A program made the translations under genes and the position numbers. A stretch of DNA of 6,684 bases from Campylobacteraceae bacterium. GTDB lineage: Bacteria > Campylobacterota > Campylobacteria > Campylobacterales > Sulfurovaceae. Every line of letters starts with the position of its first letter. The first letter of the stretch is position 1. Location: NCBI GenBank assembly GCA_027022775.1, contig JALVXO010000251.1, positions 412 through 7,095 on the forward strand, given 5' to 3'. The notes beneath the pieces are model-generated. The model searched no databases. It was given only the letters and a program-made list of their open reading frames with translations, and had not been told where the DNA came from. This document shows, one piece after another, positions 1 through 5,869 of the stretch.

Positions 1-123
1 AAAGATATTAATGACATTAAAGCGCTAATAGAAGCCGAAATTGACGGAACAATTGTAGGCAAAGCGTTTTACGAGGGCACTTTGGATTTGAAAGAAGCGT
101 TTGGGTTAGTGAATAGTGAATAG
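1..123 (+). CDS. hisA: HisA, C-terminal end (phosphoribosylformimino-AICAR isomerase), 5' partial
   Basis: The first 40 codons of frame 1 read to a TAG stop and match the end of HisA, the (beta/alpha)8-barrel isomerase that converts ProFAR to PRFAR in histidine biosynthesis in the cytoplasm. The recognisable part is the last barrel strand and helix: GTIVGKAFYEGTLDLKEA, where the VGKA.YEGT.DL pattern is characteristic of HisA (HisF ends differently). The 5' part, with the catalytic aspartates, lies outside the window. The last residues (LVNSE) and the stop codon are encoded by a heptamer repeat, so the extreme C-terminus is probably not under strong selection. prmA follows 59 bases downstream on the same strand. 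The call rests on a short fragment but the motif is distinctive. Confidence 0.87.
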   Translation, partial: KDINDIKALIEAEIDGTIVGKAFYEGTLDLKEAFGLVNSE

Positions 124-130
124 TGATTAG
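107..130 (+). repeat. Heptanucleotide tandem repeat (TAGTGAA) across the hisA stop
   Basis: Two perfect TAGTGAA units (107-113, 114-120) are followed by one copy with a single mismatch, TAGTGAT (121-127), and the start of a fourth (TAG). The array supplies the final hisA codons and the stop. Because the unit contains TAG and TGA and is not a multiple of three, the array carries stops in all three forward frames, so gain or loss of a unit barely changes the end of HisA. The repeat is directly visible; any function is not. Confidence 0.75.
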
Positions 131-167
131 TTGATGGTTTAGAGATTTACAAATCGCTAATCATCAA
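124..167 (+). repeat. Overlapping inverted repeats in the hisA-prmA gap
   Basis: TGATTAG (124-130) is complementary to CTAATCA (157-163), and TTGATG (131-136) to CATCAA (162-167). The right arms overlap by two bases and the two pairings cross, so they cannot form as one simple nested hairpin; they would be alternatives. Stems are short and AT-rich with loops of about 25 bases. No U-tract follows, so this does not look like an intrinsic terminator. It is more likely a remnant repeat or weak mRNA structure just ahead of the prmA ribosome binding site (AAGGAA, 173-178). Confidence 0.35.
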
Positions 168-182
168 TAAACAAGGAATTAA

Positions 183-983
183 ATGAACGATACATATACA
201 GAACTGACAGTTACGGCAAAAGAGTCTTTGATTGATTTTTTAGCCGATTTTATTATGAATTTTACCAATGAAGCTGTTGAGGTTTCAACTGACAGAGTGA
301 TTTTAAGAACAAGTGAAGATACGGCTAAATTGGAAGAGGTGTTAAAAGATTTTGAGTGCGAAGTAAAAAAAGAGGAAAAAGAGAATATCGATTGGATAAA
401 GGCGTATCAAGATTCCGTGCAGCCTATTGAAGCGGGGGAGTTTTATATCCATCCGTCGTGGCACGAAGAGATGAGCGGTAAAATCAATATTTTAATAAAT
501 CCTGCGCTGGCTTTTGGCTCGGGGCATCACGCCACAACTTACAGCTGTCTTTTAGCAATTGGCAAATATGTTAAAGAGGGAGATACTCTGCTGGATGTTG
601 GGTGCGGAAGCGGCATTTTGGCGCTTGCGGCAAGATATAAAGGCGCAGAGATTGATTTGTGCGACACCGACCCTTTGGCGGTTGAGAGCGCTAAAGAAAA
701 TTTTGAGTTAAATAAGCAAAAATTCAACAAAATTTGGGTAGGTTCTGCAAACAAAACCGATAAAAAATATGATATAGTAGTAGCAAACATAATTGCAGAT
801 GTGCTAAAAGCTATTTCGAATGAACTCAAATCAAAGGTTAAAAAAGATAAAATTTTAATACTTTCAGGAATTTTAGATAAAAAAGAGGGTATTGTTCAAA
901 AAGCTTTTAGCGATTTAAAACTTTTAGAGAGAATTCAAAAAGATGAGTGGGTAACACTAGTTTTAAAGGATAATAATGGATAA
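183..983 (+). CDS. prmA: Ribosomal protein L11 methyltransferase PrmA
   Basis: This 266-residue cytoplasmic, SAM-dependent methyltransferase is expected to methylate lysines and the N-terminus of ribosomal protein L11. Residues 1-65 form a poorly conserved substrate-recognition domain and a linker leads to the class I Rossmann-like domain. Visible family motifs are FGSGHHATT (111-119, the PrmA-specific loop before motif I), SAM-binding motif I LLDVGCGSGILAL (136-148), the acidic CDTDPLAV strand end (160-167) and NIIADVL (202-208), the PrmA counterpart of the NxxA motif IV. It is somewhat shorter than E. coli PrmA (293 aa). The ATG at 183 is supported by AAGGAA at 173-178, a rather tight 4-base spacing, and by a family-like N-terminus. 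Its stop overlaps the ftsH start by 8 bases (ATGGATAA), indicating coupled translation. I see no clear promoter of its own in the 59-base gap upstream. Confidence 0.93.
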   Translation: MNDTYTELTVTAKESLIDFLADFIMNFTNEAVEVSTDRVILRTSEDTAKLEEVLKDFECEVKKEEKENIDWIKAYQDSVQPIEAGEFYIHPSWHEEMSGKINILINPALAFGSGHHATTYSCLLAIGKYVKEGDTLLDVGCGSGILALAARYKGAEIDLCDTDPLAVESAKENFELNKQKFNKIWVGSANKTDKKYDIVVANIIADVLKAISNELKSKVKKDKILILSGILDKKEGIVQKAFSDLKLLERIQKDEWVTLVLKDNNG

Positions 984-2943
984 AAAACCCGAAAACAACG
1001 ATAACAACTTTTTTAAAGACAATCCCCTGATTGCTTTTGCGATTTTTTCGATTGTTGTTATTTTGATTTTTAAAGTGTTTATAGGAAGCAACAGCCAGTT
1101 AAGCACACTTAAGGTGCCAAATTCCCAAATTACCCAGACAAAAAGGGTAAGCTATTCCGAAATTAAAAAGCTTGTAAAAGAGGATAAAATCAAAGAGCTT
1201 AAAATCACCCCTACGATAATAGAAGCGGTAGGCGGAGAGGGTGCGCACACAAGATTTATTGCCGAAAATATTCCTGTGCACGACCCCGATTTTGTTAAGC
1301 TTTTGGATCAGCATAATGTTAAATATGTCGGTGTAATGGGCGGCGGATTGATGGCAGAGATTTTAAGCTCTGTATTGCCTATTTTACTTTTTTTTGCTAT
1401 TTGGATTTTTATTGCCAAAAAAATGAGCAAAGGTATGGGCGGCGGAATTTTGGGCGTAGGCAAAGCGGGCAAGCTTATAAATTCCGAAAAGCCAAATGTA
1501 AAATTTGACGATGTTGCGGGTGTAGATGAGGCAAAAGAGGAGGTTAAAGAGATTGTCGATTTCTTAAAATACCCGGAGCGCTACATTGAGCTTGGAGCCA
1601 AAATTCCAAAGGGGGTGCTTTTGGTGGGGCCTCCGGGAACGGGGAAAACTTTGCTTGCAAAAGCTGTTGCGGGCGAGGCTAGCGTGCCGTTTTTCTCTGT
1701 TAGCGGCTCTAGCTTTATCGAAATGTTTGTGGGTGTGGGTGCAAGCCGTGTGCGCGATCTGTTTGAGCAAGCCAAAAAAGAGGCGCCAAGCATTATTTTT
1801 ATCGATGAAATCGATGCAATTGGAAAAAGCAGAACAGCCGGCGGTCCGATGGGCGGAAATGACGAAAGAGAGCAGACCCTTAACCAGCTTCTTGCCGAAA
1901 TGGACGGTTTTGGAACCGATACGCCGGTAATTGTGCTTGCAGCCACAAACCGCCCAGAGGTGCTTGACCCGGCACTTCTTAGAGCAGGGCGCTTTGACAG
2001 ACAGGTGCTTGTTGACAAGCCCGATTTCGAGGGGCGTTTAGCGATTTTAAAAATCCATTCTAAAGATGTTAAATTAGCGCCCGAAGTTGATTTAGAAGAG
2101 GTTGCAAAAGCAACTGCCGGACTTGCGGGAGCCGATTTGGCAAATATCATTAACGAAGCGGCACTGCTTGCGGGGCGCCAAAACAAAAAGCAGATTGAGC
2201 AGAAAGATTTAATGGAAGCGATAGAGCGCGCATTTGTGGGGCTTGAGAAGAAAAACCGCAAAATTAACGAGCTTGAGAAAAAGATTGTATCTTATCACGA
2301 AAGCGGGCATGCGCTTATGGCAGAGCTTACAAAAGGCGCAACAAGAGTTACCAAAGTTTCGATTATCCCAAGAGGTCTCGGCGCACTTGGCTATACGCTG
2401 CACCTGCCTGACGAAGAGAACCGCTTCTTAAAACAAAAACATGAGCTTATGGCAGAAATCGATGTTCTGCTTGGCGGACGCGCAGCAGAAGAGGTGTTTG
2501 TAGGCGACATCTCTACAGGTGCGGGCAACGATTTGCAAAGAGCCACCGATATTTTGCGCGATATGATTACAAAATACGGTATGAGCGAAGTTGCAGGTTT
2601 AATGGTATTAGAAAAAAATATGGGCGGCGCATTCTTAAACGGCGGGCAGGTTATAAAAGAGTATAGCGAAAAGATGGCAGAAGCTATCGATGAAAAAATT
2701 AAGCAGATTCTGGATGAGCGCTATAAATATGTAAAAGAGACACTTAAAGAGTATGCCGAAGCGATAGAAAATATGGTTAAAGAGCTTCTTGAGAAAGAGG
2801 TAATCGAAGGCAGCAAAGTTCAAGAGATTATAAAAGAGTTTGAAGAAAAACACAATAAACCTTCAAGACTTGCGCATATAAAGCAAGAAAGCGAAGATAA
2901 AGAGGAAAAAGAGCCAGAAACTAAAGATGAACAGACAGATTAA
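976..2943 (+). CDS. ftsH: ATP-dependent zinc metalloprotease FtsH
   Basis: This 655-residue inner-membrane AAA+ protease extracts and degrades misfolded membrane proteins and selected soluble regulators as a hexamer. A short cytoplasmic start is followed by TM1 (about 17-36), a periplasmic domain (about 37-126) and TM2 (about 127-147). The AAA module has Walker A GPPGTGKT (218-225), pore loop MFVGVG (250-255), Walker B IIFIDEID (273-280) and the second region of homology from TNRPEVLDP (324-332) to GRFDR (338-342), with likely arginine fingers R336 and R339. The M41 protease domain has the zinc motif HESGH (441-445) with Glu442 catalytic, and the third zinc ligand Asp519 in GAGNDL (515-520). 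A helical segment (about 560-625) ends in a very charged Lys/Glu tail (627-655). HESGH in place of the commoner HEAGH keeps both zinc histidines and the glutamate. The start at 976 has AAAGGA at 965-970. All catalytic residues are present. The gene overlaps prmA by 8 bases and pssA by 17. Confidence 0.98.
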   Translation: MDKKPENNDNNFFKDNPLIAFAIFSIVVILIFKVFIGSNSQLSTLKVPNSQITQTKRVSYSEIKKLVKEDKIKELKITPTIIEAVGGEGAHTRFIAENIPVHDPDFVKLLDQHNVKYVGVMGGGLMAEILSSVLPILLFFAIWIFIAKKMSKGMGGGILGVGKAGKLINSEKPNVKFDDVAGVDEAKEEVKEIVDFLKYPERYIELGAKIPKGVLLVGPPGTGKTLLAKAVAGEASVPFFSVSGSSFIEMFVGVGASRVRDLFEQAKKEAPSIIFIDEIDAIGKSRTAGGPMGGNDEREQTLNQLLAEMDGFGTDTPVIVLAATNRPEVLDPALLRAGRFDRQVLVDKPDFEGRLAILKIHSKDVKLAPEVDLEEVAKATAGLAGADLANIINEAALLAGRQNKKQIEQKDLMEAIERAFVGLEKKNRKINELEKKIVSYHESGHALMAELTKGATRVTKVSIIPRGLGALGYTLHLPDEENRFLKQKHELMAEIDVLLGGRAAEEVFVGDISTGAGNDLQRATDILRDMITKYGMSEVAGLMVLEKNMGGAFLNGGQVIKEYSEKMAEAIDEKIKQILDERYKYVKETLKEYAEAIENMVKELLEKEVIEGSKVQEIIKEFEEKHNKPSRLAHIKQESEDKEEKEPETKDEQTD

Positions 2944-3643
2944 ATTAAACTACATTTTACCCAATCTTTTTACCGCCGCTTCTATATTTGTAGCGGTTGT
3001 GAGCATTATTAACGCTTCTAAAGGAAATTTCGAGCGCGCTTCGTGGATGATAATTTTATCTTTAATTTTAGACGGGTTAGATGGCAAAATTGCCCGCCTT
3101 ACAAAAGGAACAAGCAAATTTGGCGTAGAGTTTGACTCGCTTGCAGACATAGTGGCTTTTGGCGCGGCGCCCGCTATGCTTATCTATTTTCAAATCGGTG
3201 CGCAATACGGGAAATTTGGGGTTTTGGCTGTGGCGCTTTATGTGGTTTTAGGTGCAATAAGGCTTGCAAGATTCAATATAACCACGGCGAAAAACGATCC
3301 GAACATCTTTATAGGTTTGCCAATTCCCGCAGCAGCGCTTTTTTTGGTTTCGCTTTCTCAAATAGACAGAATTTACAATTTAAACTTTTTAGAACCTGTA
3401 ATTTTAGCATTTGCCCTGATTGTCGGGCTGCTTATGGTAAGCAACTTCAGATATTTGGCATTTAAAAAAATATCACTCAATAAAAGGGTTTCATTTAAAG
3501 TTTTAATCGTGCTTATTCTTTTAGCTTCACTGCTCTATTTAGCGCCGATTGAAACACTCTGCATATTTTTCGTAATTTATGTTTTTTCGGGCCCTGTCAG
3601 AGCAGTTTATGCTTTAAAAAGAGGGGCAAAATTTAAAAAATAG
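2927..3643 (+). CDS. pssA: CDP-diacylglycerol-serine O-phosphatidyltransferase PssA
   Basis: This 238-residue integral membrane enzyme transfers a phosphatidyl group from CDP-diacylglycerol to L-serine, giving phosphatidylserine, the precursor of phosphatidylethanolamine. The full CDP-alcohol phosphatidyltransferase signature D-x2-DG-x2-AR-x8-G-x3-D-x3-D is present: Asp49, Asp52-Gly53, Ala56-Arg57, Gly66, Asp70 and Asp74. Hydrophobic stretches indicate roughly six or more membrane helices, for example about 10-30, 37-52, 74-115, 129-142, 154-172 and 190-222. The N-terminus (KLNYILPNLFTAASIF) resembles epsilonproteobacterial PssA, and the size suits this small integral form rather than the unrelated E. 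coli-type PssA. The ATG lies inside ftsH, 17 bases before that gene's end. The nearest purine-rich SD-like stretch (AGAGGA, 2901-2906) is 20 bases away, so translation probably depends on ribosomes finishing ftsH. Phosphatidylglycerophosphate synthase has the same signature, but length and gene context favour PssA. Confidence 0.92.
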   Translation: MNRQIKLNYILPNLFTAASIFVAVVSIINASKGNFERASWMIILSLILDGLDGKIARLTKGTSKFGVEFDSLADIVAFGAAPAMLIYFQIGAQYGKFGVLAVALYVVLGAIRLARFNITTAKNDPNIFIGLPIPAAALFLVSLSQIDRIYNLNFLEPVILAFALIVGLLMVSNFRYLAFKKISLNKRVSFKVLIVLILLASLLYLAPIETLCIFFVIYVFSGPVRAVYALKRGAKFKK

Positions 3644-3644
3644 T

Positions 3645-4811
3645 TTACATCCCCGGAATTCTTGGTATTTTATTTAATTTAGAGTTGCGGCAATACCAGC
3701 CCCACCCTTTTTTAATCCAGTGGCCGATAACTGGCATAGGTATCATTTTGCCGCCTTTGTGGCTTCTGTAAACAAATGCTGCGCCATCCCCGCTATCCAT
3801 AACACAAAGAATATTTAAATGCTCTTGGTAACCTTTTCTTTCGCTTGAGCCTCTCTCTTTTGCAGCAATGTTAAATGCTGTATTTCTTGCCATAACTTCG
3901 GCAATATGCCCCTGTTTTGCCCTCCAGTCCGGACCCTTTATTTCAGCGCTGTCACCGATTGCATAGACATTTTCAACACCTTCTACTTCGCAATAATCAT
4001 TAATTTTTACAAAACCGGCTTCGTTTAACGGTAAGTCGCTGTTTTTAAAAACTTTATGCCCGTTTCCTGCAGGTATAAACATTGTAAAATCGCTTTCTAA
4101 TTTAGAATTATCCTCAAAAATAACCCCGTCTTGTACAAACTCTTTTATTTTTTTGCCAAAATGCCTGTTAATATTGAGTTTTTTAAAGAAAATATCCATC
4201 ATTTTAAGAGCCTGCGGTCCAAGTCTTGCACCCGGTTTCTCCATTGGGGCAAAAAAAGTCAATTCAAATTTATCACGCAGCCCGAGTTTTTTAAGATGGT
4301 TATGGACATTAAACAGAACTTCAAACGCCGGCCCGCCGCGTACATTGCTAGGGTCCTTCGGGTTGCCGCCAAACCCCATGGCAATTTTTCCGCTCCCTTT
4401 TGCTATAAGCTTATCTATTCTCTCTTTTATTTTAGGAGCCTCTTGCGGGTCGCCGCAAATTGATAAAAAGTGCTCGCTCCCTTTATGTTCCATTTTTCCG
4501 CTGCCTATTGCAACAATTAAATAGTCGTATCCATGCTCGCCGTTTTTGCAATAAACCTTCTTTTGGGCACTTTTAATCGATTCTACCTCATCAATAATCA
4601 AGTTAAATCCGTGAACATCAGCCAGCTCTTTTAAAGGAATTGAGATATCCTCCATTGTCGCTTCGCCGGTGGGTATCCAGATAGAGGTTGGATAAATATA
4701 AAAAAAGTCGCGGTTTGAGATTAAAGTAACATCAAACCCCTCTTTTCTGGCAAAAATTGCAGCTTCCAGACCTGCAAAACCGCCGCCTAAAATCAATATA
4801 TTTTTTCCCAT
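3645..4811 (-). CDS. FAD-dependent oxidoreductase of the sulfide:quinone reductase / flavocytochrome c sulfide dehydrogenase type
   Basis: This 388-residue flavoprotein belongs to the SQR/FCSD branch of the pyridine nucleotide-disulfide reductase fold. Visible features are the N-terminal FAD motif GGGFAG (9-14), the SQR-like strand end VTLISNRDFFYIYP (28-41) and the following IWIPTGE, the second dinucleotide motif YLIVAIGSG (97-105), the flavin-phosphate motif NVYAIGDSAE (281-290) and KQGHIAEVMA (299-308). Cysteines are at 88, 119, 274, 336 and 374. Cys119 (LSICGDP) and Cys336 (ILCVMDSGDG) lie where SQRs carry their first and last active-site cysteines, but the central one, expected around 145-165, is missing. 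No signal peptide is seen. The C-terminus has Trp365, Trp370 and Trp372 amid basic residues, suggesting peripheral attachment to the inner membrane. Likely role: passing electrons from sulfide or another sulfur compound to quinone. NDH-2-like or other quinone reductase activity is possible. The ATG has AAAGGG just upstream. The gene ends in TAA with no in-frame TGA, so it is not a selenoprotein as encoded. Confidence 0.72.
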   Translation of the reverse strand: MGKNILILGGGFAGLEAAIFARKEGFDVTLISNRDFFYIYPTSIWIPTGEATMEDISIPLKELADVHGFNLIIDEVESIKSAQKKVYCKNGEHGYDYLIVAIGSGKMEHKGSEHFLSICGDPQEAPKIKERIDKLIAKGSGKIAMGFGGNPKDPSNVRGGPAFEVLFNVHNHLKKLGLRDKFELTFFAPMEKPGARLGPQALKMMDIFFKKLNINRHFGKKIKEFVQDGVIFEDNSKLESDFTMFIPAGNGHKVFKNSDLPLNEAGFVKINDYCEVEGVENVYAIGDSAEIKGPDWRAKQGHIAEVMARNTAFNIAAKERGSSERKGYQEHLNILCVMDSGDGAAFVYRSHKGGKMIPMPVIGHWIKKGWGWYCRNSKLNKIPRIPGM

Positions 4812-4816
4812 TTTAA

Positions 4817-4823
4817 CCCTTTA
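4817..4823 (-). promoter_or_regulatory. Ribosome binding site of the SQR-like gene
   Basis: On the minus strand TAAAGGG is followed by 5 bases and then the ATG ending at 4809. It is a good Shine-Dalgarno match at proper spacing and supports this start over internal methionines; it also leaves the complete FAD motif at the N-terminus. Confidence 0.65.
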
Positions 4824-4871
4824 TTAGAAATTATTATCTTTTGTATTATTTTATATAATAATTCAAAAGGT

Positions 4872-4900
4872 ATTATACTAATAATTTTTTAAATAAATCT
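4872..4900 (-). promoter_or_regulatory. Putative sigma70-type promoter of the SQR-like gene
   Basis: The minus strand carries a perfect TATAAT (4872-4877) about 60 bases before the SQR-like start. It is preceded by T-rich runs to about 4910 and has no good TTGACA -35 box. A strong -10 with phased T-tracts instead of a -35 is known for vegetative promoters in Campylobacter and Helicobacter. The site lies in the 92-base gap (4812-4903) after pabB, which is almost pure A/T and holds no gene, no RNA and no GC-rich terminator hairpin that I can see. Because the gap is so AT-rich, a chance TATAAT is quite possible. Confidence 0.42.
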
Positions 4901-4903
4901 AAA

Positions 4904-5869
4904 TTAAATTGGCAAATATATTTTATCAATCAACTCCTGATACTCCATTTCCAAATTTGAATCCAGTGTTATCCCCCCTCCGCTGTGGTAAAATAGTTTG
5001 CTTCCCTCTTTGCTGATTGCCCTTATCATTACTGCCGATTTTAAACTGTAATTTTCATATATACCAAAAATTCCTGTATAAAGCCCTCTTTTGGCAGTTT
5101 CTGTCTCTTCAATGATTTGAGCAGTTTTTCTTTTTGGAGTGCCGCTTATAGAACCGGCAGGCGTTAACCTGTCTAATATCTCCCCCAGCCTTTTATGCCA
5201 CCCTGGCGGCAAATCGGCTTTTATTTCAGAACTTACCTGCAGCAGCTCTTTATCACCTGCTTTGATTTTATCGATATACCTAAATTTGGGCACTGATGTT
5301 TTGCTGCCGACCATATTAAGGTCGTTGCGCATTAAATCCACAATCATTGTGTGCTCGGCGCTCTCTTTTAAATCATTTAAAATTCTCTCCTTTGCATTTG
5401 GCAATGATGCATCTATAGTCCCTTTCATCGGATATGTATATATTTTGTCATTCTCTATTTTTACAAAACACTCCGGCGAAAAGCAGACAAATTTGTCATG
5501 AATTAAAAGTTTATACGGTGCAATTGCCTGCACAAATATCTCTTCTAGGGTTAAATTTGTCTCTATTTCACTCTTAAAAGTCAAATTTAGCAGATATGTG
5601 TTGCCCTTTTTAATCTCTTCTATTACCCGGTTAAAACTCTTTTTGTAAATTTCAAATGCTGGCGGATGTTTTTTAAGATAAGCTTTTTTGCCTAAATCAA
5701 CTCTTTCTTGGCAATCAAAACTGTAAGCGATATCTCCAGATAATGCATCCAGTTTTTGGGCGTAAATTTGGGATTTGTCGTAAGATATAATAAAAAGAAA
5801 CGGCTCATTTTGGCTTGCGAGTTTCGAGATTAACTCAAAACCTTCACTCTTTGAAAAAAATTTAAGCAT
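4904..5869 (-). CDS. pabB: Aminodeoxychorismate synthase component I (PabB)
   Basis: This 321-residue cytoplasmic chorismate-binding enzyme converts chorismate plus ammonia, normally from a PabA glutaminase, to 4-amino-4-deoxychorismate, the precursor of p-aminobenzoate and folate. Family motifs in order are GNTYLLNLT (89-97), YPMKGT (146-151) with Lys149, the SAEHTMIVDLMRNDL block (170-184), TPAGSISGTPK (236-246), GLYTGIFG (262-269) and HSGGGITLDS (295-304) followed by EYQE (309-312). Lys149 in the P-x-K-G-T motif is the mark of PabB; anthranilate synthase TrpE has alanine there (PIAGT). The protein is much shorter than E. coli PabB (453 aa), lacking most of the variable N-terminal region but keeping the catalytic core. 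No PabC domain is fused and no pabA or pabC is in the window. The start overlaps the pyrB stop by 8 bases (ATGCTTAA on the minus strand) with only a weak SD upstream, so it is probably coupled to pyrB. Confidence 0.9.
   Translation of the reverse strand: MLKFFSKSEGFELISKLASQNEPFLFIISYDKSQIYAQKLDALSGDIAYSFDCQERVDLGKKAYLKKHPPAFEIYKKSFNRVIEEIKKGNTYLLNLTFKSEIETNLTLEEIFVQAIAPYKLLIHDKFVCFSPECFVKIENDKIYTYPMKGTIDASLPNAKERILNDLKESAEHTMIVDLMRNDLNMVGSKTSVPKFRYIDKIKAGDKELLQVSSEIKADLPPGWHKRLGEILDRLTPAGSISGTPKRKTAQIIEETETAKRGLYTGIFGIYENYSLKSAVMIRAISKEGSKLFYHSGGGITLDSNLEMEYQELIDKIYLPI

Noticed and set aside
1581..2261. Long open frame on the minus strand inside ftsH (226 codons)
   Set aside because: It is fully antisense to the conserved AAA and linker region of FtsH, its translation is Ser/Ala/Pro-rich without recognisable domains, and it is what strong codon bias on the opposite strand produces.
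4131..4524. Two plus-strand open frames inside the SQR-like gene
   Set aside because: Both are antisense to the well-supported flavoprotein, have no recognisable motif and no promoter context.
3645..4811. Selenocysteine in the SQR-like protein
   Set aside because: The gene has no in-frame TGA; its stop is TAA directly after the final methionine codon, and no Sec is needed to explain the frame.
4844..4860. TATTAT/ATAATA dyad in the gap after pabB as terminator
   Set aside because: The stem is only six A-T pairs with no GC content and lies in an almost pure A/T stretch; it would not form a stable terminator.
5139..5501. Plus-strand open frame inside pabB
   Set aside because: It is antisense to the conserved PabB motifs and has low-complexity Ser/Leu/Ile composition; a shadow frame.
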